Positions 7,254-13,718 of a stretch of 20,905 nucleotides of DNA are shown here, piece after piece. The notes beneath the pieces are model-generated. The model was not told the DNA's origin. It did no database searches and saw only the letters and a program-made list of their open reading frames with translations. The translations under genes and the position numbers were made by a program. The stretch comes from Vicinamibacteria bacterium (GTDB lineage: Bacteria > Acidobacteriota > Vicinamibacteria > Vicinamibacterales > UBA2999). How positions within the stretch are numbered: position 1 is the stretch's first letter; each line of letters opens with the position of its first letter. The stretch covers positions 1 to 20,905 of the forward strand of contig JAICEG010000024.1 in assembly GCA_025924295.1 (NCBI GenBank), in the 5' to 3' direction.

Positions 7254-8777
7254 GTGTCTCACGCCATCCCACATCTTCAGGTCAGTCTTCCTCGCCGGCG
7301 AGCGATCACGGCCGGACTCTTGCTCGGCATGAGCCTCGGCGCACTGGAAGCAACGGTCGTCAGCACCGCGATGCCGACGGTCATCGCGACGCTTGGCGGC
7401 CTGGCGCATTACAGCTGGGTGTTCTCGGCGTATCTGCTCACGTCGACTGCTTCGGTCCCGATCTGGGGACGCCTCTCGGACTTATACGGACGGCGCCGCC
7501 TGTACTTGGTCGGCGTCGCGGTGTTTCTCGTCGGCTCGGTCATATCAGGAGCCGCGACGGACATGTTCACGCTGATCGCGGCCCGCGGCATTCAGGGCCT
7601 TGGCGCCGGCGCGATCATCCCGATGAGCATGACGATCGTCGGCGAGCTCTACACGCTGGCGGAACGCGCGAGAACGCAGGCGCTCTTCAGCGGCGTGTGG
7701 GGCGTCGCGTCGATCGCCGGGCCACTCGTGGGCGGCTACATCACTGACGCGCTCTCATGGCGCTGGGTCTTCTACCTGAACGTGCCTTTCGGCTTCTGCT
7801 GCATGGCGGTCATCGCGCTTGCCTACCCTGCGTCACGCATCACTCGAAACGTTCAAGTGGATTGGCTGGGTGCCGCGTTGCTCTTCTCGGGGATCAGCAC
7901 GCTTCTGATTGCACTCGGCGGCGACATCGGTTCGACCTTCGCCTGGGTCGTCGCGACCGTCGTGCTGCTCGGCGGCTTCGTCGTCGCCGAGCGTAAAGCG
8001 GTCGAGCCGATCCTCCCGCTCGCGCTTGTGCGCCTGCCGGTGATCTCGCGGACGATCGTGGTGGTCTTCCTGGTCGGCATCGCAATGTTCGGCGCGATCG
8101 CATTCATTCCACTGTTCGTGCAAAGCGTTCAAGGCGGCACCGCGACACAGGCCGGCCAGGTGCTGACGCCACTCTTCCTCGGCTGGGTGGTGATGTCGAT
8201 CGTCGCCGCTCGAATGACGGTTCGTCTCGGCTACCGCATATCGGCAATCGGTGGCAGTGTCCTGATGACCGCCGGGTTCGTCGGCCTCAGCCTGCTCGAC
8301 AGCCAATCATCCCGGACGTTGTTGCTCGTCAGCTGCACGATCCTCGGGGCCGGGATGGGCACGCAGATGCTGTCGCTCCTGCTTGCCGTGCAGCATGCGG
8401 TCGACCGCTCCCAACTGGGACTGGCCACCTCGCTCAATCAGTTTTCGCGGAGCGTGGGAGCAGCGTTGGGCGTGGCCGCCATGGGCGCGATCCTCGCCCG
8501 CGGCCTCTCCGGCATTGCGCTGCCCGGCGGCGCCGAAAGCGCGCTCGCATCGGGAGCCCTCGCGTTGACCGGGCCGGTGCGCGATCAATTCGCTGCGGCG
8601 CTGCATCGCGTTTTCGTCGCGGGAGCGGTCGTTTCGGGCGCAGGCCTCGTGGCGACGCTGTTTCTTCCGCCTGTCCAGTTCTCTCAGGGCGTGCCCGCGG
8701 CGGCCGGCGAGCAGCTCATCGAAGCCGAGATGACCAACCTGAACCCCGACGACGAACCGGTCGCCATCAACGAGTAG
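7254..8777 (+). CDS. MFS exporter, DHA2 (EmrB/QacA-like) type
   Basis: A 507-residue inner-membrane proton-coupled exporter for drugs or toxic metabolites. The GTG start precedes a short basic N-terminus and TM1, which has the typical LGALEATVVSTAMPTV segment of the 14-TM DHA2 group. Motif A-like GRLSDLYGRRRLY follows TM2, IQGLGAGAIIPMSM lies in TM4, and the antiporter motif C appears as SIAGPLVGGYITD, followed by the family's WRWVFYLNVPFG. No Shine-Dalgarno is evident. A TACGCT at 7241-7246 would put the transcript start at or next to the GTG, so the gene could be leaderless. It shares a strand and a 7-bp gap with the aldo/keto reductase, suggesting a two-gene detoxification or metabolite unit. 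The substrate cannot be predicted. Confidence 0.93.
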   Translation: MSHAIPHLQVSLPRRRAITAGLLLGMSLGALEATVVSTAMPTVIATLGGLAHYSWVFSAYLLTSTASVPIWGRLSDLYGRRRLYLVGVAVFLVGSVISGAATDMFTLIAARGIQGLGAGAIIPMSMTIVGELYTLAERARTQALFSGVWGVASIAGPLVGGYITDALSWRWVFYLNVPFGFCCMAVIALAYPASRITRNVQVDWLGAALLFSGISTLLIALGGDIGSTFAWVVATVVLLGGFVVAERKAVEPILPLALVRLPVISRTIVVVFLVGIAMFGAIAFIPLFVQSVQGGTATQAGQVLTPLFLGWVVMSIVAARMTVRLGYRISAIGGSVLMTAGFVGLSLLDSQSSRTLLLVSCTILGAGMGTQMLSLLLAVQHAVDRSQLGLATSLNQFSRSVGAALGVAAMGAILARGLSGIALPGGAESALASGALALTGPVRDQFAAALHRVFVAGAVVSGAGLVATLFLPPVQFSQGVPAAAGEQLIEAEMTNLNPDDEPVAINE

Positions 8778-8784
8778 CACATCG

Positions 8785-9819
8785 ATGGAACAGCGACAGC
8801 TGGGTGGCTCTGGATTCATGGTGCCCGTCCTGAGCCTTGGCACCGGAACCTTTGGCGGCGGCAACAGCGAGTTCTTCAAGGCATGGGGAGCCAGCAGCGC
8901 GGCGTACGCGACACGGCTCGTCGATATCTGCCTCGACGCGGGTCTCACCATGTTCGACTCGGCGAACGTCTACTCCGGCGGGCAGGCCGAGGAGATCCTC
9001 GGGCAGGCGATCAAGGGAAGACGGGATCGCGTCATCATCTCGACCAAGGGAACCTTTCGCTTCGGTGAAGGCCCGAACGACGTCGGTTCATCGCGCCACC
9101 ATCTCGTCAACGCCGTCGAGGGCAGCCTGCGCCGGCTCGGGACCGACTACATCGATCTCTACCAGCTCCACGGCTTCGACGCGCGCACTCCCATCGAAGA
9201 GACGTTGCGCACGCTCGACGACCTCGTACGCGCCGGCAAGATCCGCTACATCGGATGCTCCAACTTCTCGGGCTGGCACCTGATGAAGTCGCTCGCGCTC
9301 TCCGGGAAGTACGGCCTCGAACGATACGTAGCGCACCAGGCGTATTACTCGCTCATCGGCCGCGACTACGAGTGGGAGTTGATGCCGCTGGCGCTGGATC
9401 AGCGCGTCGGGACCGTCGTCTGGAGTCCCCTGGGCTGGGGTCGACTGACCGGCAAGATTCGACGTGGCCGGCCGCTGCCCGAAGAGAGCCGGCTTCGCAC
9501 CCAGGTGGTCGTCGACTGGGGCCCGCCCGTCGAAGACGAGTTGGTTTACCGTGTCGTCGATGCACTCGATCTCGTTGCCGCCGAAACGGGAAAGACCGTT
9601 CCTCAAGTCGCCATCAACTGGCTCCTGCAGCGGCCATCGGTCGCGAACATCATCATCGGCGCGCGGAACGAGGAGCAGTTGAGGCAGAACCTCGACGCCG
9701 TCGGCTGGAATCTGACGAAGGAGCAGGTGGCTGCTCTCGACGCTGCCAGCGAGACGACGCTCCCCTATCCGTATTGGCATCAGAGAGGGTTCACCGAACG
9801 GAACCCGCCACCGGTGTAA
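8785..9819 (+). CDS. Aldo/keto reductase
   Basis: A cytoplasmic NADPH-dependent oxidoreductase of 344 residues with a (beta/alpha)8 fold, the normal length for the YajO/Tas/YghZ-like group. The catalytic tetrad is complete: D58 (FDSANVYS), Y63, K88 (ISTKG) and H129 (YQLHG). C-terminal cofactor-loop marks are IGARNEEQLRQNL and an earlier SPLGWGRLTGK segment, both typical of the family. It reduces carbonyls on aldehydes, ketones or sugars, and the specific substrate is unknown. It starts 7 bp after the MFS exporter stop without a clear ribosome-binding site, so it is probably translated from the shared transcript. Its last 29 bases overlap the convergent kinase-like gene. Confidence 0.95.
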   Translation: MEQRQLGGSGFMVPVLSLGTGTFGGGNSEFFKAWGASSAAYATRLVDICLDAGLTMFDSANVYSGGQAEEILGQAIKGRRDRVIISTKGTFRFGEGPNDVGSSRHHLVNAVEGSLRRLGTDYIDLYQLHGFDARTPIEETLRTLDDLVRAGKIRYIGCSNFSGWHLMKSLALSGKYGLERYVAHQAYYSLIGRDYEWELMPLALDQRVGTVVWSPLGWGRLTGKIRRGRPLPEESRLRTQVVVDWGPPVEDELVYRVVDALDLVAAETGKTVPQVAINWLLQRPSVANIIIGARNEEQLRQNLDAVGWNLTKEQVAALDAASETTLPYPYWHQRGFTERNPPPV

Positions 9820-10648
9820 AGAGAACCACTTCTTCTCCACGCTGCGCGATTCGCGCGTCGAAGAGCTTCACGATCGCATCCCGTCGCACCAGGAGGGCTT
9901 CGATCTCGCCCTTGGTCAATGCCGTGCCCATCACCTCGGTGAGGCCGGATGCGGTGATCTCGCGCAGCTTCTGCCAGAGAGCGCGATCAATACGCTCGAG
10001 ACTCTGCGGCTTGAGCAGGTCCCTCCCGAGCCGAAACGCTCGCGTGTGGTCGATCATCCACATCTTCCAATCCGTGGTCCACAGCAGATTGCCCGTGTTG
10101 CGGTCGCGATTCTGAATGAGCTCGTCGAACACGCGCAGGACGTGGAGTTGAGTCGCCGTACGAGACGGGTCCGGCCCGGCCGTCTTCTGCTTCAGGCGCC
10201 CCCCCTCGTCCAGCATGACGTCATCGATCCACCAGGTCATCGCGACGCGTTTCCCCGAGACCTTGCGCTCCACGGACATCGGCACGTTGTCGAGGCCGAG
10301 CAAACGTGACAGGCGATACCCCGCGATGTTGTAGCGGTAGGTGTCCCTGAAGTTGATCTCCGTGTATTTCGGCGCGACCTCGAACAGCGGAAGCGCGATG
10401 TCGACGTCCTGGAGCTGGGCGTCATGCCGGACGCGCCCATCGAACAGCGTGACGCGTTTGGCATTGGTGACGCCCTTCTTCGATGACCTGGTGGCAACGA
10501 TGTCGGCCTCGAGCAGGAAGCGCTCCATTTCGTGCGAGGTCAGCGCTGGCGGAGCCTGCGGCGCAACCGTGCCCTGGGCGAGGCACGGACGCATCGAGAC
10601 GGCCGATACCAGCACAGCAAGCAGGACTGCGTGGCGAGTCGAGGTCAT
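9791..10648 (-). CDS. Secreted protein with PI3/4K/FAM20-like kinase motifs
   Basis: Encodes 285 residues with a good AGGAG before the ATG. Residues 1-24 are a signal peptide (cut after CLA-Q), so it acts outside the cytoplasm. The rest resembles the atypical kinase fold shared by PI3/4-kinases, HipA and FAM20. There is an N-lobe beta hairpin KRVTLFDGRV (64-73), a helix with RYNIAGYRLSRLLGL (105-119), the catalytic-loop-like motif DRNTGN (D182 to N187), and the metal-site-like IDHTRAF with D200. Spacing and order match the family's catalytic Asp/Asn and metal Asp. The usual nucleotide Lys is not obvious: the expected N-lobe strand reads HDAQLQ. It could be an active secreted kinase, a nucleotidyl-transferase or a pseudokinase. 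It lies 31 bp behind the DUF5666-like gene in one operon, and its 3' end overlaps the aldo/keto reductase by 29 bases. Confidence 0.75.
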   Translation of the reverse strand: MTSTRHAVLLAVLVSAVSMRPCLAQGTVAPQAPPALTSHEMERFLLEADIVATRSSKKGVTNAKRVTLFDGRVRHDAQLQDVDIALPLFEVAPKYTEINFRDTYRYNIAGYRLSRLLGLDNVPMSVERKVSGKRVAMTWWIDDVMLDEGGRLKQKTAGPDPSRTATQLHVLRVFDELIQNRDRNTGNLLWTTDWKMWMIDHTRAFRLGRDLLKPQSLERIDRALWQKLREITASGLTEVMGTALTKGEIEALLVRRDAIVKLFDARIAQRGEEVVLFTPVAGSVR

Positions 10649-10679
10649 GACAATGCTCCTCTCCTGTTACGTTCAACGT

Positions 10680-11033
10680 TCATCGACCGGCCGTTCGAAC
10701 ACGGATCTCCGACGCCGCGATGGCCCCGGCCAGCTTGTGGTACCTCACGCTCACCAGATCGCCTGAGCGGACGTAGGTCGTGAGCGGTATGCCTTTCCCG
10801 GCGGCCTTTGTCGCCTTGCTGGCGCCACGGGCCAGGATGTCCGTGGCGCCGGTAATCGCGAACGTGAAGTCACGGTCGCTGCTGGCGATCGTCATGTGTG
10901 AAGCCGAAACCGAAGTGACCTTCCCTTCGGCGATCCCACGTGCCTCCGTCGTTTGAGCGCTGACCGGTGCGATGCCCGCTGTAAATCCCACGATCGCCGC
11001 CCCCAGGATCAGGAGTCTGTTGAAGTTCTGCAT
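10680..11033 (-). CDS. Small secreted DUF5666-like beta protein
   Basis: Encodes 117 residues. The start at 11033 is set by GGAGG (complement of 11041-11045) seven bases upstream and by the resulting signal peptide (residues 1-26, cut after VSA-Q). An upstream in-frame extension to 11276 would run into the opposite regulator gene and is rejected. The mature part is a short beta-rich domain with GKVTSVSASHMTIAS, FAITGATDIL, RSGDLVSVRY and ASEIRV segments, the pattern of small OB-like periplasmic domains annotated as DUF5666. No catalytic residues are visible. A binding or structural role in the periplasm is likely. It leads the operon that ends with the kinase-like gene and is divergent from the tethered regulator, which may control it. 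Confidence 0.82.
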   Translation of the reverse strand: MQNFNRLLILGAAIVGFTAGIAPVSAQTTEARGIAEGKVTSVSASHMTIASSDRDFTFAITGATDILARGASKATKAAGKGIPLTTYVRSGDLVSVRYHKLAGAIAASEIRVRTAGR

Positions 11034-11254
11034 CGCTGTTCCTCCTGCTTGTCTTTTGCGGCGTATATACGAGGGCGCGAGCAGGATTCCCATGGGCGGA
11101 GCCTTTGCGATCCCCGATTCGTGGGTGAGCGCACAAGACGAAGGCCTGCAACGAGTTGGCTGCACCCCTGAGCGGGCTCGATGGGCGCGCGATACGGCCA
11201 TCCCGGCTACCCAGCCGCGCGGCCCAGTGATAGGCTGACCCGCAAGCAGGACGT
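11034..11254. promoter_or_regulatory. Divergent promoter region with CGTATATACG palindrome
   Basis: The 221-bp space between the DUF5666-like gene and the wHTH regulator contains no supported gene. A perfect 10-bp palindrome CGTATATACG (11062-11071) supplies a plausible -10 (TATATA) for the minus-strand operon, about 30 bp before its start codon, and could also be an operator. On the plus strand, TAGGCT (11231-11236) followed by GA lies 18 nt before the regulator ATG and is a candidate -10. Clear -35 hexamers are not visible for either. Confidence 0.4.
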
Positions 11255-11773
11255 ATGAATCGACGGGCGGACCCAAAGGTGCGGCGGTTTGGTTCTTTCG
11301 AGCTCGATCTGGACGCCGAACGGCTGCTCAAGAACGGGCGGAGCATTCGCATCCAGCCGCAACCGTTCCGCCTCCTTTGTCTTCTGACCAATCGCCCAGG
11401 CCTGCTGGTCACGCGCGAGGAGATCCAGACCGCCCTCTGGGCCGGCGATACGTTCGTCGACTTCGAACAGGGGGTGAACTTCGCGATCAAGCAGGTCCGG
11501 GAAGCGTTAGGGGATCGGGCTGAGGATTCCCTGTACGTGCAGACCGTTCCGAAGCGTGGCTATCGGTTTCTGGCCCCGGTCGAAACCGGGACGGAGCCGG
11601 TCGAGCCTGTGACGCTCTCGAACCCTGTCGATCCCCACCTCCAGAAAGCGCTCTGGGCGAACATCGTCGAGCTTCGCCTCGCAGAAAATCGACGACGGCA
11701 GCAGCAGACGATGCTGACAATTGCCGTGGGGTGCATGGCTCTGGTCCTGGTCGTGTTGATCCTGACGCGTTAG
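11255..11773 (+). CDS. Membrane-tethered winged-helix regulator (ToxR/CadC-like)
   Basis: Encodes 172 residues. Residues 10-108 are an OmpR/ToxR-type winged-helix DNA-binding domain: FGSFELDLDAERLLKNG at the N-terminal sheet, the QPFRLLCLL helix, the recognition-helix region VNFAIKQVREALGD and the wing YVQTVPKRGYRFLAPV. A short charged linker follows, then one hydrophobic helix (about 153-170) that ends the protein after a final Thr-Arg. There is no periplasmic sensor domain and no WD40/TPR tail, both of which usually follow this domain in Acidobacteria. The protein therefore looks like a DNA-binding domain fixed to the inner membrane by its tail, perhaps sensing through a partner protein or through membrane state. 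It is divergent from the DUF5666-like/kinase-like operon, which is its likely target. Its stop lies 12 bp from the convergent rhomboid gene. Confidence 0.9.
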   Translation: MNRRADPKVRRFGSFELDLDAERLLKNGRSIRIQPQPFRLLCLLTNRPGLLVTREEIQTALWAGDTFVDFEQGVNFAIKQVREALGDRAEDSLYVQTVPKRGYRFLAPVETGTEPVEPVTLSNPVDPHLQKALWANIVELRLAENRRRQQQTMLTIAVGCMALVLVVLILTR

Positions 11774-11785
11774 CCGGGACGTCAA

Positions 11786-12988
11786 CTACTGGTGCGTGGG
11801 CGCGACGGCGTTTTCGAGGGCGGCGAGCGCCGAGCGCTCCGCGACATCCGCTTGTTGCAGCCTGCCCGCATGCCCGGCACGCAACCCCTCGGCGCGCAGG
11901 CGCCAGCTGTCCTGGCGCAGCCTGAGATACTCGGCGGCCTTCTGAACCATCGGCCAGTGCTCGGGCGGAACGTTCTCGAGCGAGACGAGCTCCGCCTGGA
12001 TGGATTGGAGCTCGCCGACGATCTGATCGGCGAACGCGGCCAGTTCCGCCGCCTTGAGCCGGCCGCGCTTGAACCGGTCGACCGCTGAATCGTACGAACG
12101 CGCGGTCCGCTCCTCCACGGCCCTGACGCGTGCCACGTCATCGGTCACGTCCGCTAACCCACGCAGCGGCGCCGCGAAAACCACCACGATGGCCACAGTG
12201 GCGGAAAGCATGGCGCACACGCGACGGACGGGAGGCTTGTCCGAAACGAGACGGCCACCCACGAGCAGTCCACCGACGAAGCCCGTCACGACGCCGACCT
12301 GCATCGCTTCGCTGGCGAAGCCTTCAGTCAGCGTGTGATAGGCGATGAAGATCACCACGCCCGGCCACAGCCCCTTGAGAACGCTGACCGGAACCGTGAG
12401 AGAGGAACGTTGGATCACCCCGAGCACCAGCGAAGCCATGAGCAGGCCGTAGACGCCGAAGATGGCGCCGGCAGCGCCCGCGTGGACCGACACCGCGTGC
12501 AGCGCGATACCCCAGACCCCGGCCAGCACACCGGCCGAGAGATACACCACCGCGAATGCCAGCCTGCCCACCAGGCGTTCGACGAGCACGCCTATCTGAA
12601 CGAGACCGGCGATCTCGGCGACGAGATGGACCACACCCATGTGCAGGAACATGGCTGCACCCAGACGCCACCACTCACCGTTGGTCGTCCGCGGTCCGAC
12701 GCTGGCGCCCCATTCGATGAGCGCGTTCGAGTCGCCGGGATCGGCCCCGCCTATGACGATCGCCGCGAACACGACGAGATACGCGCCAATGATCGACGGC
12801 GTGATCAGCGCCCACCTCGTTCGCACTTTCAGGGCGGCATAGAAGCCTTCGCCTCCGCGTGGTGGCTTCGTGATGGCGTCGCTGATGAAAAGGAGGCTCG
12901 CGAGAATCGTTCGACCGAATCGGAGCCGTTCCTCGGGTGACATGCCACGCAACACGAGGCCCAGGACGACGACCGCGAAGAAGAGCAT
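11786..12988 (-). CDS. Rhomboid-family membrane protein, catalytically dead (pseudoprotease)
   Basis: Encodes 400 residues from the ATG at 12988. A GTG at 13075 would add 29 hydrophilic residues with codon use poorer in GC and no ribosome-binding site, so I prefer 12988. The rhomboid core is clear: GEWWRLGAAMFLHMG (about 104-118), H116 and H121 in the HxxxxH pattern, the TM4 segment GAAGAIFGVYG (171-181) and the TM6 segment GFVGGLLVGG. Active-site positions are replaced: the GxSG Ser is A173, the TM6 His is F237, and the Asn after HxxxxH is E125. It should not cleave peptide bonds. It may act as a membrane chaperone or binding factor, as inactive rhomboids do in eukaryotes. After a last TM (about 258-275) comes a 120-residue helical, coiled-coil-like tail. 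Convergent with the wHTH gene. Confidence 0.9.
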   Translation of the reverse strand: MLFFAVVVLGLVLRGMSPEERLRFGRTILASLLFISDAITKPPRGGEGFYAALKVRTRWALITPSIIGAYLVVFAAIVIGGADPGDSNALIEWGASVGPRTTNGEWWRLGAAMFLHMGVVHLVAEIAGLVQIGVLVERLVGRLAFAVVYLSAGVLAGVWGIALHAVSVHAGAAGAIFGVYGLLMASLVLGVIQRSSLTVPVSVLKGLWPGVVIFIAYHTLTEGFASEAMQVGVVTGFVGGLLVGGRLVSDKPPVRRVCAMLSATVAIVVVFAAPLRGLADVTDDVARVRAVEERTARSYDSAVDRFKRGRLKAAELAAFADQIVGELQSIQAELVSLENVPPEHWPMVQKAAEYLRLRQDSWRLRAEGLRAGHAGRLQQADVAERSALAALENAVAPTHQ

Positions 12989-13138
12989 CGCCAGCACGTC
13001 TTCCTCATCGTCAAGACGTGTGCCACGCGCCTGCGAAAAAACAAAGGACTTTTCGGGGTGACGGACCGGCGACACCGTTTGGTCATTTCAAGACTCAGAG
13101 GCCGGCCACGACACTTGTAAGTTCCGTTCCGGTCAGGG

Positions 13139-13516
13139 TCACGTGCACGGTGGTGCCTCCGGCAGCTGGCGGATCTCGAGTTCACCGTCGTACGAGGGCC
13201 CCAGCACATCGGCGTGAATCTGCATGAAGCGCCGGCCGCGCTCGATCGCTTCCTCCCGTGATTTCACCTGAAGAATGGCATAGCCGCCGATCAGCTCTTT
13301 CGCTTCGCTGAAGGGACCATCGGTCACGGTCAGTTTCCCTTTCTTGACATTGATCCGTGCACCCTTCGAGCTTGGCAGGAGCCCCCCCATATCCAGGATC
13401 ACGCCAGCCTTGACCATCTCTTCCGAGAGCTTGCCGATTGCCGCCAGCAGCTCGGGCGGGGGCGGGCTGCCCGCCTCGTAGTTCTTGTCTGCCTTGACGA
13501 TCATCATGAATCGCAT
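13139..13516 (-). CDS. YCII/DGPF-domain protein
   Basis: Encodes 125 residues with a good GAGGAG six bases before the ATG. This is the small ferredoxin-like alpha/beta-barrel family often annotated as YCII-related or DGPF domain. The signature TDGPFSEAKELIGGYAIL (about 65-82) and an N-terminal MRFMMIVKADK strand are clear. In Actinobacteria and Acidobacteria such genes often accompany ECF sigma factors, but none lies next to this one. The biochemical role is unknown; related YCII proteins have been proposed to be small enzymes using a His/Asp pair. It is a single gene, divergent from the FSGxW/MBL cassette across the REP-like hairpin. Confidence 0.92.
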   Translation of the reverse strand: MRFMMIVKADKNYEAGSPPPPELLAAIGKLSEEMVKAGVILDMGGLLPSSKGARINVKKGKLTVTDGPFSEAKELIGGYAILQVKSREEAIERGRRFMQIHADVLGPSYDGELEIRQLPEAPPCT

Positions 13517-13591
13517 GTGGTCTCCTCTACTGGCCGTCTGTAATCACGTCGAATGAAGCGACTTGAGATCGACAGGCGCCCGGCCTATCCT

Positions 13592-13622
13592 AGGCAGCCC
13601 GTGGCAAAGCCACGGGCTGCCT
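13592..13622. repeat. REP-like perfect hairpin
   Basis: A perfect 14-bp stem, AGGCAGCCCGTGGC (13592-13605) with GCCACGGGCTGCCT (13609-13622), and a 3-nt AAA loop. It lies between two divergent genes, so it is not in a terminator position, and no U-tract follows on either strand. The compact GC-rich form resembles REP elements moved by RAYT transposases. No second copy was noticed in this window. Confidence 0.6.
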
Positions 13623-13662
13623 CTCTGCCTCGGACACCATGAGGCGAGTTCTCTGTGTGCTC

Positions 13663-13692
13663 GAGGCCGTGCATAAGTTTCACCACGGCCTC
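13663..13692 (+). repeat. Inverted repeat in leader of the FSGxW/MBL cassette
   Basis: GAGGCCGTG (13663-13671) pairs with CACGGCCTC (13684-13692) around a 12-nt loop, ending about 26 bases before the ATG at 13719. It may be an operator or a leader stem near the ribosome-binding site (AGGAG, about 13709-13713). Confidence 0.35.
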
Positions 13693-13718
13693 CTGGGCGC
13701 CGCCGAAAAGGAGCCACG

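Noticed and set aside
7152..7409. N-terminal extension of the esterase gene up to 7409
   Set aside because: The 86 extra residues are charged and Arg-rich, overlap the start of the MFS gene, and would bury the signal peptide at 7151.
13592..13622. Intrinsic terminator
   Set aside because: It lies between divergent starts and has no U-tract on either strand; a REP-like element fits better.
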